Source of the DNA: Globodera rostochiensis
Taxonomy: Eukaryota; Nematoda; Chromadorea; Rhabditida; Heteroderidae
Assembly: GCA_018350325.1 (NCBI GenBank)
Contig: JAEVLN010000019.1
Coordinates: 558,001-622,000 of the forward strand
DNA length: 64,000 nt
Reading direction: 5' to 3'
Shown here: piece after piece, positions 21,343-32,499 of the stretch
How positions within the stretch are numbered: position 1 is the first letter of the stretch
Layout of the letters: each line of letters starts with the position of its first letter
Made by a program: the position numbers and the translations under genes
The notes under the pieces: generated by a model
Databases searched by the model: none
Seen by the model: only the letters and a program-made list of their open reading frames with translations
Told to the model about the DNA's origin: nothing

Positions 21343-21904
21343 ATGTCCGCCTCAGCGCTTTTGGCCCTCGCGTTGTTTGGTTTTGCCATTGGCAACAAAC
21401 AAGAAGAGCAACAGCAGGCGACAAAGACTCCGATTCTCCCCTTTAATGTGAATTCATGCAAATTGAGAGAGCAATGTTAAAATGATAAAGCCCCGATTCA
21501 TTCATGAAGTTTGCCGGGTTTGGAATTATTGTTTTTTTAAAAGATGGAGCTGGCCGATAGCAACGGGGACGGCAAAGTGAGTTTGGCGGAGCTGAGAGAG
21601 TTCTTGGACAGTGAGCCTTTCGCGCAGCGTTTCAAAGGCCCATTATTCGAGGCAAACGGTGGCGAACTATCGATTGAACAGGTAAAAAGCAAAAACAAGG
21701 TACAAATAAATGCCGTTTTAACAGCTAAAAGCGACTTCTCCAACTGAAGCGGCAAAATTTGTCGAAGAGGCGGACAACGCTCCAGAAAATGGAAAATTGG
21801 ACTTCGCCGAGTGGAAGCGGTTCATTTACCTAATGGGCGAAAAGATGCTGGACGCCGACAAGGACGGGTTCATCTCCAAGCAGGAGATGGAGGGCACGCG
21901 CTGA
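21343..21904 (+). CDS. Secreted EF-hand calcium-binding protein
   Basis: Signal peptide MSASALLALALFGFAIGNKQ, then exons 21343-21450, 21544-21680 and about 21723-21904. Canonical EF loops are DSNGDGKVSLAE (about 21556) and DADKDGFISKQEM (about 21855); a third, EADNAPENGKLDFAEW, is a degenerate or partial loop. The mature protein of about 110-120 residues would bind calcium outside the cell or in the secretory pathway. It has no KDEL-type retention signal (ends EMEGTR). Similar small secreted EF-hand proteins exist in many nematodes; a specific role is not evident. Confidence 0.85.
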
Positions 21905-22577
21905 TAAGGAGAAGAAAATGAACGGACATTGACATAAAATAGGGAATAATATTAAAATTATATTTAATTCCTTTTGAAAAATTAATTGTTCCGCAATTTA
22001 AATGATTGAGGCAGCGAAACAGCGTTCATTGATATGAATAGATGGAACAAGTGTTGGACGGGGACGAGATCCGTTCAAATTAGGGGAGTATGGGACAGGG
22101 CCAAAAATTAGTCTTTGAGCTGTGACCGCCTATTTTACTCCCCGTAACCGTCAATTTAGCTCCCATATATTTAGTGAAAAATATGCAAACACAATTGGAC
22201 GAACTCTTTGAACCGATTTTTATCACAGTGAGATGATACAACATATGTACATATAACATAGGCAACAATAGATCACAAAACTTTGGTGACATACACAAGA
22301 ATTGGATTTCATACAATATAAGAGATCACGGGATAACACGGGCTTATACATACATACACAGCACAATATTTAGCGGGGCAACAAGAATTGAGAGATCACG
22401 GGATAACAAGCTTATACATACACAGCACAATATTTAGCGGGGCAACAAGAATTGAGAGATCACGGGATAACACGGCTTATACATACACAGCACAATATTT
22501 AGCGGGGCCCATCGACGAGTTGATGATCAGCTGACGTTTCACTGAAAATGAACCTTACATTATTTTTAGTGGATTGT
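21905..22577. other. Spacer with 60-bp repeats
   Basis: No gene supported. At 22320-22507 there are three copies of a roughly 60-bp unit (GAGAGATCACGGGATAACA, CTTATACATACA, CAGCACAATATTTAGCGGGG). Confidence 0.6.
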
Positions 22578-24134
22578 TTAGGGGTGGCTTTTTCCCACCT
22601 TCTTGGCCTGACGTCCGGATTTCGCGCCACGAGTCGACGTCTTCTTTTTGGGCTTTGAAGTCGCCTCCGAGTCGCTCACGTCCCCGGAATTCTCTTCGTT
22701 GTCTGAGGGCTCTTCCTTCTTCTTGTTGGCTCGACGTCCGGGTTTCGCGCCACGAGTCGACGTCTTCTTTTTGGTCTTTGAAGTCGCCTCCGAGTCGCTC
22801 ACGTCCCCGGAATTCTCTTCGTTGTCTGAGGGCTCTTCCTTCTTCTTGTTGGCCTGACGTCCGCGTTTCGTGCCACGAGTCGACGTCTTCTTTTTGGTCT
22901 TTGAAGTCGCCTCCAAGTCGCTCACGTCCGCGGAATTCTCTTCGTTGTCTGAGGGCTCTTCCTTCTTCTTGTTGGCTCGACGTCCGGGTTTCGCGCCACG
23001 AGTCGACGTCTTCTTTTTGGGCTTTGAAGTCGCCTCCAAGTCGCTCACGTCCGCGGAATTCTCTTCGTTGTCTGAGGGCTCTTCCTTCTTCTTGTTGGCT
23101 CGACGTCCGGATTTCGCGCCACGAGTCGACGTCTTCTTTTTGGGCTTTGAAGTCGCCTCCGAGTCGCTCACGTCCCCGGAATTCTCTTCGTTGTCTGAGG
23201 GCTCTTCCTTCTTCTTGTTGGCCCGACGTCCGGGTTTCGCGCCACGAGTCGACGTCTTCTTTTTGGTCTTTGAAGTCGCCTCCGAGTCGCTCACGTCCGC
23301 GGAATCCTCTTCGTTGTCTGAGGGCTCTTCCTTCTTCTTGTTGGCCCGACGTCCGGATTTCGCGCCACGAGTCGACGTCTTCTTTTTGGGCTTTGAAGTC
23401 GCCTCCGAGTCGCTCACGTCCCCGGAATTCTCTTCGTTGTCTGAGGGCTCTTCCTTCTTCTTGTTGGCTCGACGTCCGGGTTTCGCGCCACGAGTCGACG
23501 TCTTCTTTTTGGTCTTTGAAGTCGCCTCCGAGTCGCTCACGTCCGCGGAATCCTCTTCGTTGTCTGAGGGCTCTTCCTTCTTCTTGTTGGCCCGACGTCC
23601 GCATCTCATGACGACAAGACGAGTCGTCGTCTTCTTTTTGGTCTTTGAAGTCGCCTCCGAGTCGCTCATGTCCCCGGAATCCTCTTCGTTGTCTGAGGGC
23701 TCTTCCTTCTTCTTGTTGGCCCGACGTCCGGGTTTCGCGCCACGAGTCGTCGTCTTCTTTTTGGTCTCAGTCTGCGTAGAACCTTAAATAGAAAATTTGA
23801 TTCATAGAAAATTTTTAAAATTTGCCAACTTACTTTCGCTGGTCTTCGATCCCGAGTCGCTCACGTCCTCGGAATTCTCTTCGCTATCTGCGGGCACATA
23901 GTCGCTGTCCTCCGCCGAATTGTAGCTGTCGGAGGGCTCTTCCGTCTTCTTGTTGGTCTTTGAAGTCGCTTCCGCGTCGCTCACGTCCCCGGAATTCTCT
24001 CCGTTGTCTGAGGGCTCTTCCTTCTTCTTGTCGGCCTGACGTCCGGATTTCGCGCCACGAGTCGTCGTCTTCTTCTTGGTCTTTGAAGTCGCCTCCGAGT
24101 CGCTCACGTCCGCGGGCTTCTCTTCTTCGGTCAT
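22578..24134 (-). CDS. Charged 41-residue-repeat protein
   Basis: Starts MTEEEKPADVSDSEATSKTK at 24134, has one short intron (about 23786-23833; AAA|GTAAGT to TTTAAG|GT, giving TSE-SSTQTETKKK), and ends GRQAKKVGKSHP at 22578. It carries about ten copies of a 41-residue (123-nt) unit containing SDSEATSKTKKKTSTRGAK, GRRANKKKEEPSDNEENS and DV. Units alternate acidic Ser/Glu/Asp patches (likely casein-kinase-2-type sites) with Lys/Arg patches. There are no hydrophobic or cysteine residues of note, so it is probably disordered and nuclear or nucleolar by composition (inference). All three plus-strand frames are also open across the repeat but are shadows. It is divergent from the basic-protein gene at 24416. 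Confidence 0.75.
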
Positions 24135-24415
24135 TGCAGTAGATAATATAGTTGTGAAGGCAAGTGAGTTAAACACTAAGAACCATCTCTATTTATACTA
24201 TTTGAACACAAAAATTACTATCATTCGTTTCATCAAAAAAAGCAATGAAATTTCTGTTGCTCCACTCACTACAAAAGCCGCTTCCTACCACACTTTGCAT
24301 CATTCACACTTTAATTATAATTCAGACAATTTGTTTTATCGAATTTAATTTTAATAAAATTTAGCTCAACTCTCTCCACCTATCGACAATTTTCTAACAC
24401 TGCGACAAACTGCAA
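24135..24415. promoter_or_regulatory. Shared intergenic region of two divergent charged-protein genes
   Basis: The 281 bp between the start codons of the 41-residue-repeat gene (-) and the small basic-protein gene (+). No clear paired TATA boxes were seen; co-regulation is inferred from position only. Confidence 0.35.
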
Positions 24416-24963
24416 ATGGCTTCTGCTGATGGTGAGCCGAAGCAGCGGGGTCGACGTCGTTCAGCGAAGAGTTCGTCTCGTGCACCGGCAACTAAAACAA
24501 CAAAGAAGAACTCAGGGGAGGCATCGCAATCGGTGCTGTGTTCTTATGATTTTTGGTCACAATAATATTTTCTATTCAGGCGAAGCGTCGTGCTGACTCC
24601 AAGCCTGCTCGTCGTCGTTCGAAGGACTCTCGTGGGAACAAACCGGAGATGGCGCCTTCGACTCACCCCATGATCACTCGCAGCCGTGCGAAGGCGGCGG
24701 AAGCGCGCTCTGGCACCGGAAAGAAGAAACCAGCTGCCGTGGACAACAGTTCGGACTTGGAGTCATCGCAAACGGTGGGTTGTTGTGTTCTTATGTTTTT
24801 CGCTTTACAATATTTTTCTATTCAGTCGAAGCGTCGTAATCGTGCGAAGAAGGACTCTCGTGGCCGTGGTACTGGGACACGTCAGACCAAGAAGAAAGCG
24901 GAGAAAGAGTCTTCAAACAGCGAGGAGTCGGCTCAGAGTGACACCGAGTCGCTGAGTACCTAG
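24416..24963 (+). CDS. Small Lys/Arg/Ser-rich basic protein
   Basis: MASADGEPKQRGRRRSAKSS starts at 24416; exons 24416-24532, 24580-24774 and 24826-24963 (150 residues). The protein is dominated by RRRS, KKDSRG and KSSSR motifs with an acidic Ser-rich tail (SNSEESAQSDTESLST), suggesting a nuclear or chromatin-associated disordered protein; no named domain. Exons 2 and 3 both begin KRR and their preceding introns are near-copies (TTCTTATG, then ATATTTT and TCTATTCAG), so the gene grew by exon-intron duplication. Confidence 0.7.
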
Positions 24964-25604
24964 GGTAATACAACTTGCCCAATATTTTTGTTTGATTGAC
25001 GAAAACTTTTTTTTAGTGGCCGTTCGAATGTGCGCTTAAACTCGGAGCAGTGCCGTGCCGTCAACGATTTTCCTCGATCTCATTTACCCTTGTCTTGCAT
25101 TTCTCCCGTTGTATATATGTATGAAACCTCTTCTGGAAACTATATGAACACAGAAATTGTCTAATTTCGTCGCCTTGATCTGTCTGTATCGGCGTTATAA
25201 TCTTATCCGTGCATTGTAAATAATATTCCGATAAAAATATTTGTGATCCTGTTTGCTTTTCAACTACTATAACTTGGATCTCGGGCTTCCAAAAAATGAT
25301 TTACGATACACCCAATCGTATGGTCTAAAAATTATTTTTAAAAATACAAAACATTTCGCCAAAGAATTACGGGATAAAGACTAAATATTTTTTCTTATCG
25401 AATTCTGAGAGATACCGATATTCGGCATTTTTTTCCGAAGGTACTAGAGCCCGGCCAGTCCAGGTCATTTCCAAAATCCAGGTCCAGGTTTTTTCAAATT
25501 CCGGGCTCTAGAAGGGACTAGCTTACTATTACCAATCTCGGGGTCCAGAATCACGAGCATTTAAAGATTTTTAAGAATTGCATACATTTTTGAATTGTTG
25601 AAAA
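24964..25604. other. Intergenic with palindromic element
   Basis: No gene. It contains at 25444-25511 an element with perfect 11-bp inverted ends (CTAGAGCCCGG / CCGGGCTCTAG) filled with CCAGGTC words. Confidence 0.6.
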
Positions 25605-27318
25605 ATGCAAAGTGAACAGCAGCAACAAAAGGAAGAAGAAGAACTTCTCAAGTTCATCCAGGAAGCGAGTGAGTTGCCTATTTGTTGAGTTTTCCCCGTC
25701 TGACGTAACCGCCAAAATTAGATGCTCAAAAGGAAGCAGTGGAGCGGAAAATTACATTGGCGAAGATCGTCAACCAAAGTCTTATAATCCCCACAATTTT
25801 TTTGCACATTCTTCTGGCGTTTAGAGCTCACCGAGAACTTGGAATCGACTCGTCGTGAGCGTGAGAACGAGATGGCAAAGGTTGACATGCTGAAGCGCCA
25901 CGTTGAGGACGTTGTGAAGGCGGAGCAGTACGCAGATTGGCACGTGAACAAGTAAGCTGTAATGGATACACTTTTCCATAACAAAGTTTCTGTTTTTAGG
26001 ATTAAACTGGAGCTGAAGCGCAGGACGGCTCTGAACGCTGAGGTGCAAAAATTGATCGCCATGATTCATCAGGTGCTGCTTGTCAACTAAGCCATAAGAA
26101 AGTTATAATGATGGTTTTTGAATTGCAGAATCCGCTAGAACCCGAAATTGAGAAGGCTGAGAAAGCTTTTAGCAGCTTTCATGCCGACTTGGCCAAGGCT
26201 CCGTGGTTGCCGGAGAAGCGCGAAATACAGGAGGAATTCAAGAAGTACCGGGACGAGTTGACGAGAGTTCGTGAAGACATCGCGGAATATGTTGAAGCCA
26301 TTGCCAAAATTAAGGAGAACGGTTTGTTTTTCATAATTCCAAAAGGATTTCAACCGACCGATTTGCTCTAAACCAATTAAATTCAGCGGATTTGCATGGC
26401 AAATTGCCTTTCAAAGTCTTCTGCCTGACGCTTGCCAATTACCATAGCAAATCGAGTAAAATTCGCCGCTTGGCGAAGAAAGAGGCGGAAGTGTCAAAAC
26501 AGGTGAAATTCGGAGAATAATAGCGAAGGAAATAACGGCATTTTTTCAAATGTTCAGCTCAAGGAAAAGCTTTTGCAAGTGTCGTGCGATGTGGAGATGC
26601 AGGAGTCTGGGGTAGGTCCGGCCGGACTCCGGATGGATTTGTATTTTCCCCTTCCACTACCCGACAGGAACAGAACACGGCCGAACTTGGAGCTGTGGGC
26701 GGTGGACAGCAGCAACAGCACGTGGCGGTTGATAATCATAACGACATTCCTGTCGAACAACAACAGCATTGTGTGGAGACGAACAACCCGAACTTCACTT
26801 TTGGTGTGCAGCAACAGCAGCGTGTGGTGGAGGCTAAGAATCCGAACGACACTGTTCGTGAACTTCGACAAGTGCACGTGGATGAGAACAATCAGAACAA
26901 CATTGTTGGTGAACAGCAACAACAGCGTGTGGTGGAGGAGAACACTCAGCACATCAGCAACAACAACGTTTTGGACCTGTCTGCCTCCTTTTTGAACAAC
27001 GACGGAGAGGAGGCGCAATTCGCTACGCCCATTCCTCCCGTTTCTGTTCCTCGCTGCTGCGATGACGGCGACCCGCAGCCGCTCTTTGACTTCTTTGGTG
27101 GTGCTACCGGCGCTGATCAAAGCGGCATCGACAGCTCGTTCAACTTCGGCTCGTTCATCAACTTTGGCGGTCCCAGCGCAAACAAAGGACAACAGCAGCC
27201 GCATGGTGACGCTCCCGGAGACAGCCAAACCGAGTTCAACTTCAACGCCTTTCTGGACAAGCCGAACGATTCCAACAAGGATGGCACTGGGGGTGCTTTT
27301 TTCGGGTTCTTTGGATGA
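25605..27318 (+). CDS. Coiled-coil protein with Gln/Asn-rich tail
   Basis: Starts MQSEQQQQKEEEELLKFIQE at 25605. Short-intron exons encode a long coiled coil (ENLESTRRERENEMAKVD, MLKRHVEDVVKAEQYADW, IEKAEKAFSSFHADLAKAPW, EEFKKYRDELTRVREDIAEY). From about 26670 to the stop at 27318 the sequence is Gln/Asn/His-rich (GGGQQQQHVAVDN, VQQQQRVVE) and then Gly/Phe-rich, ending GGAFFGFFG. A coiled coil followed by a Q/N and FG-like tail recalls nucleoporin or stress-granule proteins, but the order is reversed from p62-type nucleoporins and no family signature is seen. Cytoplasmic or nuclear; no signal peptide. Confidence 0.65.
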
Positions 27319-27694
27319 GCATTTGCTGTGTGTGATAATATCATTTTTGTTGGGGCATTGTCAATATTATAAATTCTTTGATTTAATTGTCGTCTCATCC
27401 TGTACTTGTTCATTTATTTGATGATTGATTGTTTCCCAAATATCGTTATAAATTCTTTGATTTTAATTATCGTCTCATCCTTGTACTTGTTCATTTATTT
27501 GATGATTGATTATTCCAAATATTGATCTGTAAACTTTGTTTGTTTCTTTTGACTGTAATGAAAGTCTCTTTTTGCTTTTTTGCGGTCGTTTATTTTATTA
27601 TATGCCCTTTTATCCTCAAACATATTTACCTATTTCCTTTGGTTTTGTCAAATGTTTTCTAAAAATTTTTAAGCGAAAAATAGACGCGGTCATT
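27319..27694. other. Intergenic with duplicated 3' sequence
   Basis: A stretch of about 64 bp (ATAAATTCTTTGATTT, CGTCTCATCC, ACTTGTTCATTTATTTGATG) occurs twice at 27369-27510, probably in the 3' UTR of the upstream gene. No gene seen. Confidence 0.5.
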
Positions 27695-29280
27695 ATGAAT
27701 AACGTAGGTCTTTGTGTTGAAGTCAACCTGCGGCTGTCGTCCCACGACCTGTTGATGGATTCCGGTTGGACCACAATGGAAACTGTCGTCACTTCGTTGA
27801 TTGACGGTTCGTCTGGGGCCTATCGTTTTTTTAAATATTTTTTGGGGTATCCGGGGGGATGGTTAGGGATGCCCGGACAGCCTCCCGTGTCCCCGGTGGT
27901 CCTTCCTCAAATCCTTCCCCATCAACCGCTTCCATGCTTGTGTCCGAAAGTTTATTCAGACAAACTGAACGACTTGCCGCAGCTGAAGAAAATGCAATTG
28001 GAGCAAGAGGCGAGCATTGGCCTCTTAGTGCGAAAGGTCGACGGGCTGTTGCGCGGAAACGCGTCAGAAATCACTGCTGCGGGTTGGTAATGGCGTTTAA
28101 ATTTGGGTAGCACAAAGCCGGTTATCACCCGGAGACCGGTTAGCTTTAAAACATCCCCCGTCCGGTTTTCCGGTTAATTTGGCTTCAGCTCGTTCAAGAC
28201 CGGTTAATTCAGACTCAAAAATTCGGTTGCCCCGGTCTAGTGCTACCTTTTCTTAAATATGAAACTTTAAAAGTCACTTCTTTTGGATTTGACTGGATCG
28301 AAATGTTATGCTTTTCCAACACTAATTTTAAATAATAACATTGATAACATTTCAGTCTTATCGAACAAGTTCGACGTGAAAGCCCATCAGAATTTGAGGC
28401 AACGTCTGTGCAACGCAACGGAGGCCATCGATTCGGAAACGGACCGTCTTGAGAACGAATACTTTTCTCTGCAGGAACAAATTTCGGCCATGAAGCAACT
28501 GATTGTTGTACGGAAACGCCGTCACATTGAAGAACAACAGAAGAAGAAGGAGGAGGAGGAAGAAATGGAAAAGAGGCTTGCTGAAGAAGAGGAAGAACGG
28601 ACGAAGAAGAGAAAGGAAGAAATAGAGAAAATGGATGGGAAGAAGAGGAGGGCGGAGGAAGAGAGAAAGAGAGTGGTTGACGAAGTACAGGAGAAGAACA
28701 AGTTGGAAAGAGAGGGGAAGAAGAGGAGGGAGGAGGAAGAGGAACGGCAGAAGAGAAAGAGAATGGTGGACGAGCGTAAGAAGAGGGAACTTGTGAAGGC
28801 CATCCGATTGGAGCAGGAGAAAGAGGAGCAGCGTCACAAAAAGAAGTTGGAAGAGGAGCCGAACAAAATGGAGGGAAAACGTCGTCAAATCTGCGCTTTC
28901 AAAGTTCCGGTGAAACTGAAGGTAAGCGGATGGATTGAGGCCCTTATCCAAAAATGGGGGGGGCGGACAAAGAAAAATCTTTAAAAAATGTGTGGATTTT
29001 TGTTAATAAGGGAAATTAAGAGTAAACGAATGCTGCGCTCTCCGTCCGTTGACCAGCAAAAAGAACAACAACAGCACAGCAAGAAACTTCGACCGGACCT
29101 GACGATAACACCGCAAAAGGCCAAGAAGAAGTCGCTCGTTTATTACACGCCGGACCACAACAAGGTGAGGAGCAAATGGTTAAAGGCATTTGGCCGTTTG
29201 TGAAAATGGGACTTTTAATTTAGACGATGGACACTTGCTACGACGAAGACGACTCTTTTTGGATTGATAGCGATGAATAA
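27695..29280 (+). CDS. Lys/Glu coiled-coil protein
   Basis: A possible start is MNNVGLCVEVNLRLSSHDLL at 27695. A proline-rich stretch follows, then SDKLNDLPQLKKMQLEQEAS, an intron (28081-28353) and a long charged coiled coil (LRQRLCNATEAIDSETDRL; repeated EEEEEMEKRLAEEEEE and KKRREEEEERQKRKRMV patterns). Later exons (about 29019-29164, 29224-29280) read LRSPSVDQQKE, KKSLVYYTPDH and end DEDDSFWIDSDE. The splice GCG-G|GTTGGT to TTTCAG|TC restores frame as ITAAVLSNKF. No catalytic domain is seen; cytoskeletal, centrosomal or chromosomal scaffolds have this look, but no specific assignment is possible. The start is uncertain. Confidence 0.6.
28106..28247. mobile_element. 142-bp terminal-inverted-repeat element (ACCGGTT words)
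   Basis: Begins GGTAGCAC and ends GTGCTACC (8-bp perfect inverted repeat). The interior repeats ACCGGTTA / CCGGTT several times. It lies in the intron of the coiled-coil gene and encodes nothing. Confidence 0.6.
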
Positions 29281-29625
29281 TGCAATTGATTGCTTTGTAT
29301 ACTCTTTTTGGGTCGATAGCGATGAATAATGCAATTGATTGATTTGTAATATGTCCTATCGCTTCATCCGATTGGCTTGTAATAATATTTTGTTTGTTGG
29401 AGACCGACCGGACTTAAGATTCTCGAGTAAAACTTATTAGTAGCGATATTTTGGATAAGTCTGTTTCGTCTCGATCCGGTCGGTATCTATTCGTAATAAT
29501 TTAAGTAATAAATTATACAGCATTTATTTACGTTTTGTCATTTGAAGGTTTTGTTTTCCATAATCCTTTATTTGACGTATCATTTTTGCATTTCGTTTAA
29601 TTCCATTGAGTTTTCCCTTCTGAGG
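29281..29625. other. Intergenic spacer
   Basis: Right after the stop at 29280, the last-exon sequence GATAGCGATGAATAATGCAA TTGATTG is duplicated once (29250-29340), extending into the 3' UTR. No gene otherwise. Confidence 0.5.
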
Positions 29626-30238
29626 ATGGCAACGCGAATGTTTTGCGGCAACCGAACGCAGCCCCAACCGCAGCGCGTCCATCCGATGTCGCTGATCCAG
29701 ACGGTTACGGCGGCCAAGATCTTAGAGGAACAGCAGCGGGCCAAAGACCGACGACAGAACCCGTTGTGAGTGTACTTGGTGTTGTACCACCCGGCTTGAA
29801 GTCCGCCAATCCCTTCCTGCATTTGTGGCCAACCTTTAGCTGGTTTCTTCAGAATATACCGAATGCATCCGCAGCTGTTGATCCACGAGGCCACCATCAA
29901 CAAAGTCGCGCAGAAACAGGCGGCGGCCAAATATTTTGCGGCTAAGAAGCGTCAGGAGCGGGAGGAGAAGCGTGAGCGCGAGTTCGTCCGTCGAACGGTG
30001 ACGCCGCCCGACTTCGCGCAGATGGACGCCGACACGGTGGTCAAACTGGCCGACTTCATGCCGGTAAACAGTCGAAGGCGCGTTGTTGTTGCGTTTTTAT
30101 TGCAGCATTTAGGTTGTGCCGGCCGAGTTCGATCGCGCATTTCGCTACGGAACTCTCACCGCTCCGATTGACGTTCACTCTGACAGCGTTTACTCCCTGG
30201 ACGACATTCTCATCATCGGCGCTCAGGTGGGATTATAA
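29626..30238 (+). CDS. Small Lys/Arg/Glu-rich protein of unknown function
   Basis: MATRMFCGNRTQPQPQRVHP starts at 29626; exons about 29626-29765, 29854-30062 and 30112-30238. It reads LIQTVTAAKILEEQQRAKDR, AQKQAAAKYFAAKKRQER, TPPDFAQMDADTVVKLADF and ends VYSLDDILIIGAQVGL. An alternative is that GCTCAG|GTGGGA at the end is a donor and the protein continues. An in-frame upstream ATG (29542) would add a hydrophobic leader but lies in AT-rich sequence and is less likely. Family not recognised. Confidence 0.6.
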
Positions 30239-31287
30239 GCCCGTATCAGAAATGGTTTCGGCATAATAGTACCCGTACACCTTGAATCCGATTCCGATAA
30301 AACTGATAACTTTTGCGGAGTCGTTTGGTCTCCAACGTTAGGGCCCCAAACAAAAGACTCCGGGTTCGTCGAACCCGAATTCGAACAGAGATTAAAAGAA
30401 TAAATTTATTGATTGCTAAATACGGGTTCGAAATCCACGATCCAAAGTTGAATTGTTTTTTTCTTTCATTTAAAATAGAAATAATATAAATTAGAAACCC
30501 AATTTTGGGCAAAACGTGGGTGCACAAACGACCCGTTCTTTTTATAGTAAAAGACGATTAGGCTAATTCATCCCATCATTAAGCTCGAATTAGCGACACT
30601 CCGCGCTCATCTCCAGCAGAAGTCAGTCTGATCAGTGACTTGAAGTGGAAATGAGGGGGACTTTGGAAAGAGTTTCGACAATAATTCTCCTCATTTGCGT
30701 CTATTTCTTCTGTTCTGTTTGTTTCTCTTTCGGTGGTGTCTTTTTATGCGTTTGGTTTTGTCGGTCGGTTGTTTAGACTTTGTGACTTTCTTTAATTTGT
30801 ATTGTTTTGCTTCTCCTCTCGCCTTCTTTGACTCACAGTGTATTTTGATGAGCTTTTCAAAGACAAAACTCTCATCCTTATGCTTTTTATATCCTTTTTT
30901 TTGAAATTTGCGTGGTTTTCGGGTAGTTTTTTGACGCAATGATCAGAGAATGAACGTTTTTGTACTTGAAACTAAGGTTGGGACCCGACCCCCGACATTT
31001 TTGGGGTTACCCCGGATTCCAAACATGCGGCTTTCGGGAGCGAATGACGTGGAGAATGCCCGATGACCTTTCTTTTTATCAAATTAATTAATAAATGCAA
31101 ATAAAAATAATGACAAAAGCGCACAGTGCCATTGATCAGTCGGTTTTTATTTAGAAAAAGTTACAATAATACAAAATCAATGTTGTGTCATTCCTATTTA
31201 TGTACAATACGAGATCACAGGGCAGTAGAATGCTTCCTATACGAGACGAAAATCACAGTTCATGCATATTCCTGTCGCTGCCTTAAT
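30239..31287. other. Intergenic, no gene supported
   Basis: A minus-strand 82-residue Lys-rich frame at 30691-30939 is probably compositional. At 30975-31022 sequence like GGACCCGACCCCCGAC and GGGGTTACCCC resembles remnants of the GGGTTCC hairpin element. Confidence 0.4.
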
Positions 31288-32053
31288 TCAGAACCGCATG
31301 GACAACCTCCAGACAATATCGAACTGCTCCAGAGCCTAAAATTTGAAATAACACCAAAATTTCAGAAGCTTTAGAAGGGCTCGCCTTGCAATACTTTTCG
31401 AATGTAATTTTGCCGTCTTTGTCAGCATCGGCCTCAGCCATCAAACGGTCAACAAGGCTGTCGCGCTAAACAAAAAGAAGTTGAGGCCGGCCTGAACATG
31501 TTTTGAACGACCTGTTCCCCAGCCACGTCCGAGACGATACAGTCCACAACTGCTTCCAAGTCGTTCCGTGTTAAGTATCCGTCCACGTCCGTGTCAATCA
31601 GAGTAAAGCCAACTGAAATCAGAAAGTTATTGCTCTTATTGCTTTAGGGGATAATTACGCTTCAACTTCTTCACTCTGGGGGCATCTGGACGAAGGGCCG
31701 CAAGAACGCCGATGAATCGGCGGAAATTGATTTCGTTTTCACCGAGGAAAAAGGCTTCGATGACGCGATGTTGGAACGGATTTTGTTCCATTTCGCTGAT
31801 TTGAAGATCGTGGCGCACCAAAGACTCACGCCCTTAAATTGTTTGGGCATTTTAAAGATTCAATAAATGAAGAACGAACGAACCCCCGCCCAACTGAAGA
31901 TAGCGTTCGTGCAGACTAAGTATTTGGTTGCGCGAAACTGAAAATATTTTATATTTGGCAGTCCCCCCCCCCGGTGTTTCTTATCACTCACATCCGGTCT
32001 CCTGCGCTATCCCTGCGATTTCATCATGCGGGAGAGAACTCGCGCGCTGGCCC
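31288..32053 (-). CDS. Calcineurin B homologous protein (CHP), EF-hand, myristoylated
   Basis: Calcium sensor of the CHP/p22 family, best known as an obligate partner of Na+/H+ exchangers; the C. elegans relative is pbo-1. It starts MGQRASSLPHDEIAGIAQET at 32053 (Gly2 as the myristoylation site), exon 1 ending ACCGGAT|GTGAGT. Next come FSRNQILSLHERYLQLGGG, ISEMEQNPFQHRVIEAFF, INFRRFIGVLAALRP, then EF loops DTDVDGYLTRNDLE and DADKDGKITFEKY, and the C-terminal helix ALEQFDIVWRLSMRF. The last intron (31336-31384) appears to begin GC (GCGAGC); using it joins KYCK to ALEQF and restores the family's conserved tail, while reading through gives an unrelated tail. Two functional EF loops in the C-terminal half is the usual CHP state. 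Confidence 0.88.
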
Positions 32054-32499
32054 ATTGTTTCTCCTTTTTTCCGATTCGTTAATATGTATAAGAAAAATTT
32101 AATACATATAGAAAATTCCGGTATTTTATTTTAGTCTTTTTCCCGGTTAATTTTCTTGGCGAAATGTTTTCAAAAATTTTGGTACTAATTTGAAAAAGGC
32201 CATTTTTGTGCTTTTCTGCCCATATAAATACAGACTGAAAGTAATTTTCTTTTTAGCATTTGTAAATTAATTTTTGCTTCTCTTTTCTTATTCGAAAAGG
32301 CACGTTTGTACGGTTTTCCCTTCTCCTTAATCTTAAAAATAAAAGAATCGCCATATGCAATGATTTAATCAAAAATGAGAGAACGAACTTTCAATCAGTT
32401 TAAAACTGTCCCCTTTCAAAATATTAATTGCAATGGCACCATCGTTTTATGTGTTAACGCTTTTGAGAAAGCAATAAAATCCCTTTAATTACAGGCAAA
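32054..32499. other. Divergent intergenic region
   Basis: Lies between the CHP start (-) and the Cys-rich membrane protein start (+). AT-rich. TTAATTACAG at 32486-32494 just before the ATG at 32500 looks like a trans-splice acceptor. Confidence 0.45.

Noticed and set aside
22574..23787. Plus-strand frames of 305-345 residues
   Set aside because: Shadows of the 123-bp coding repeat; the minus frame has a start, a clean intron and normal stop.
30691..30939. 82-residue Lys/Arg-rich minus-strand ORF
   Set aside because: Compositional T-rich strand; no partner exons or family.
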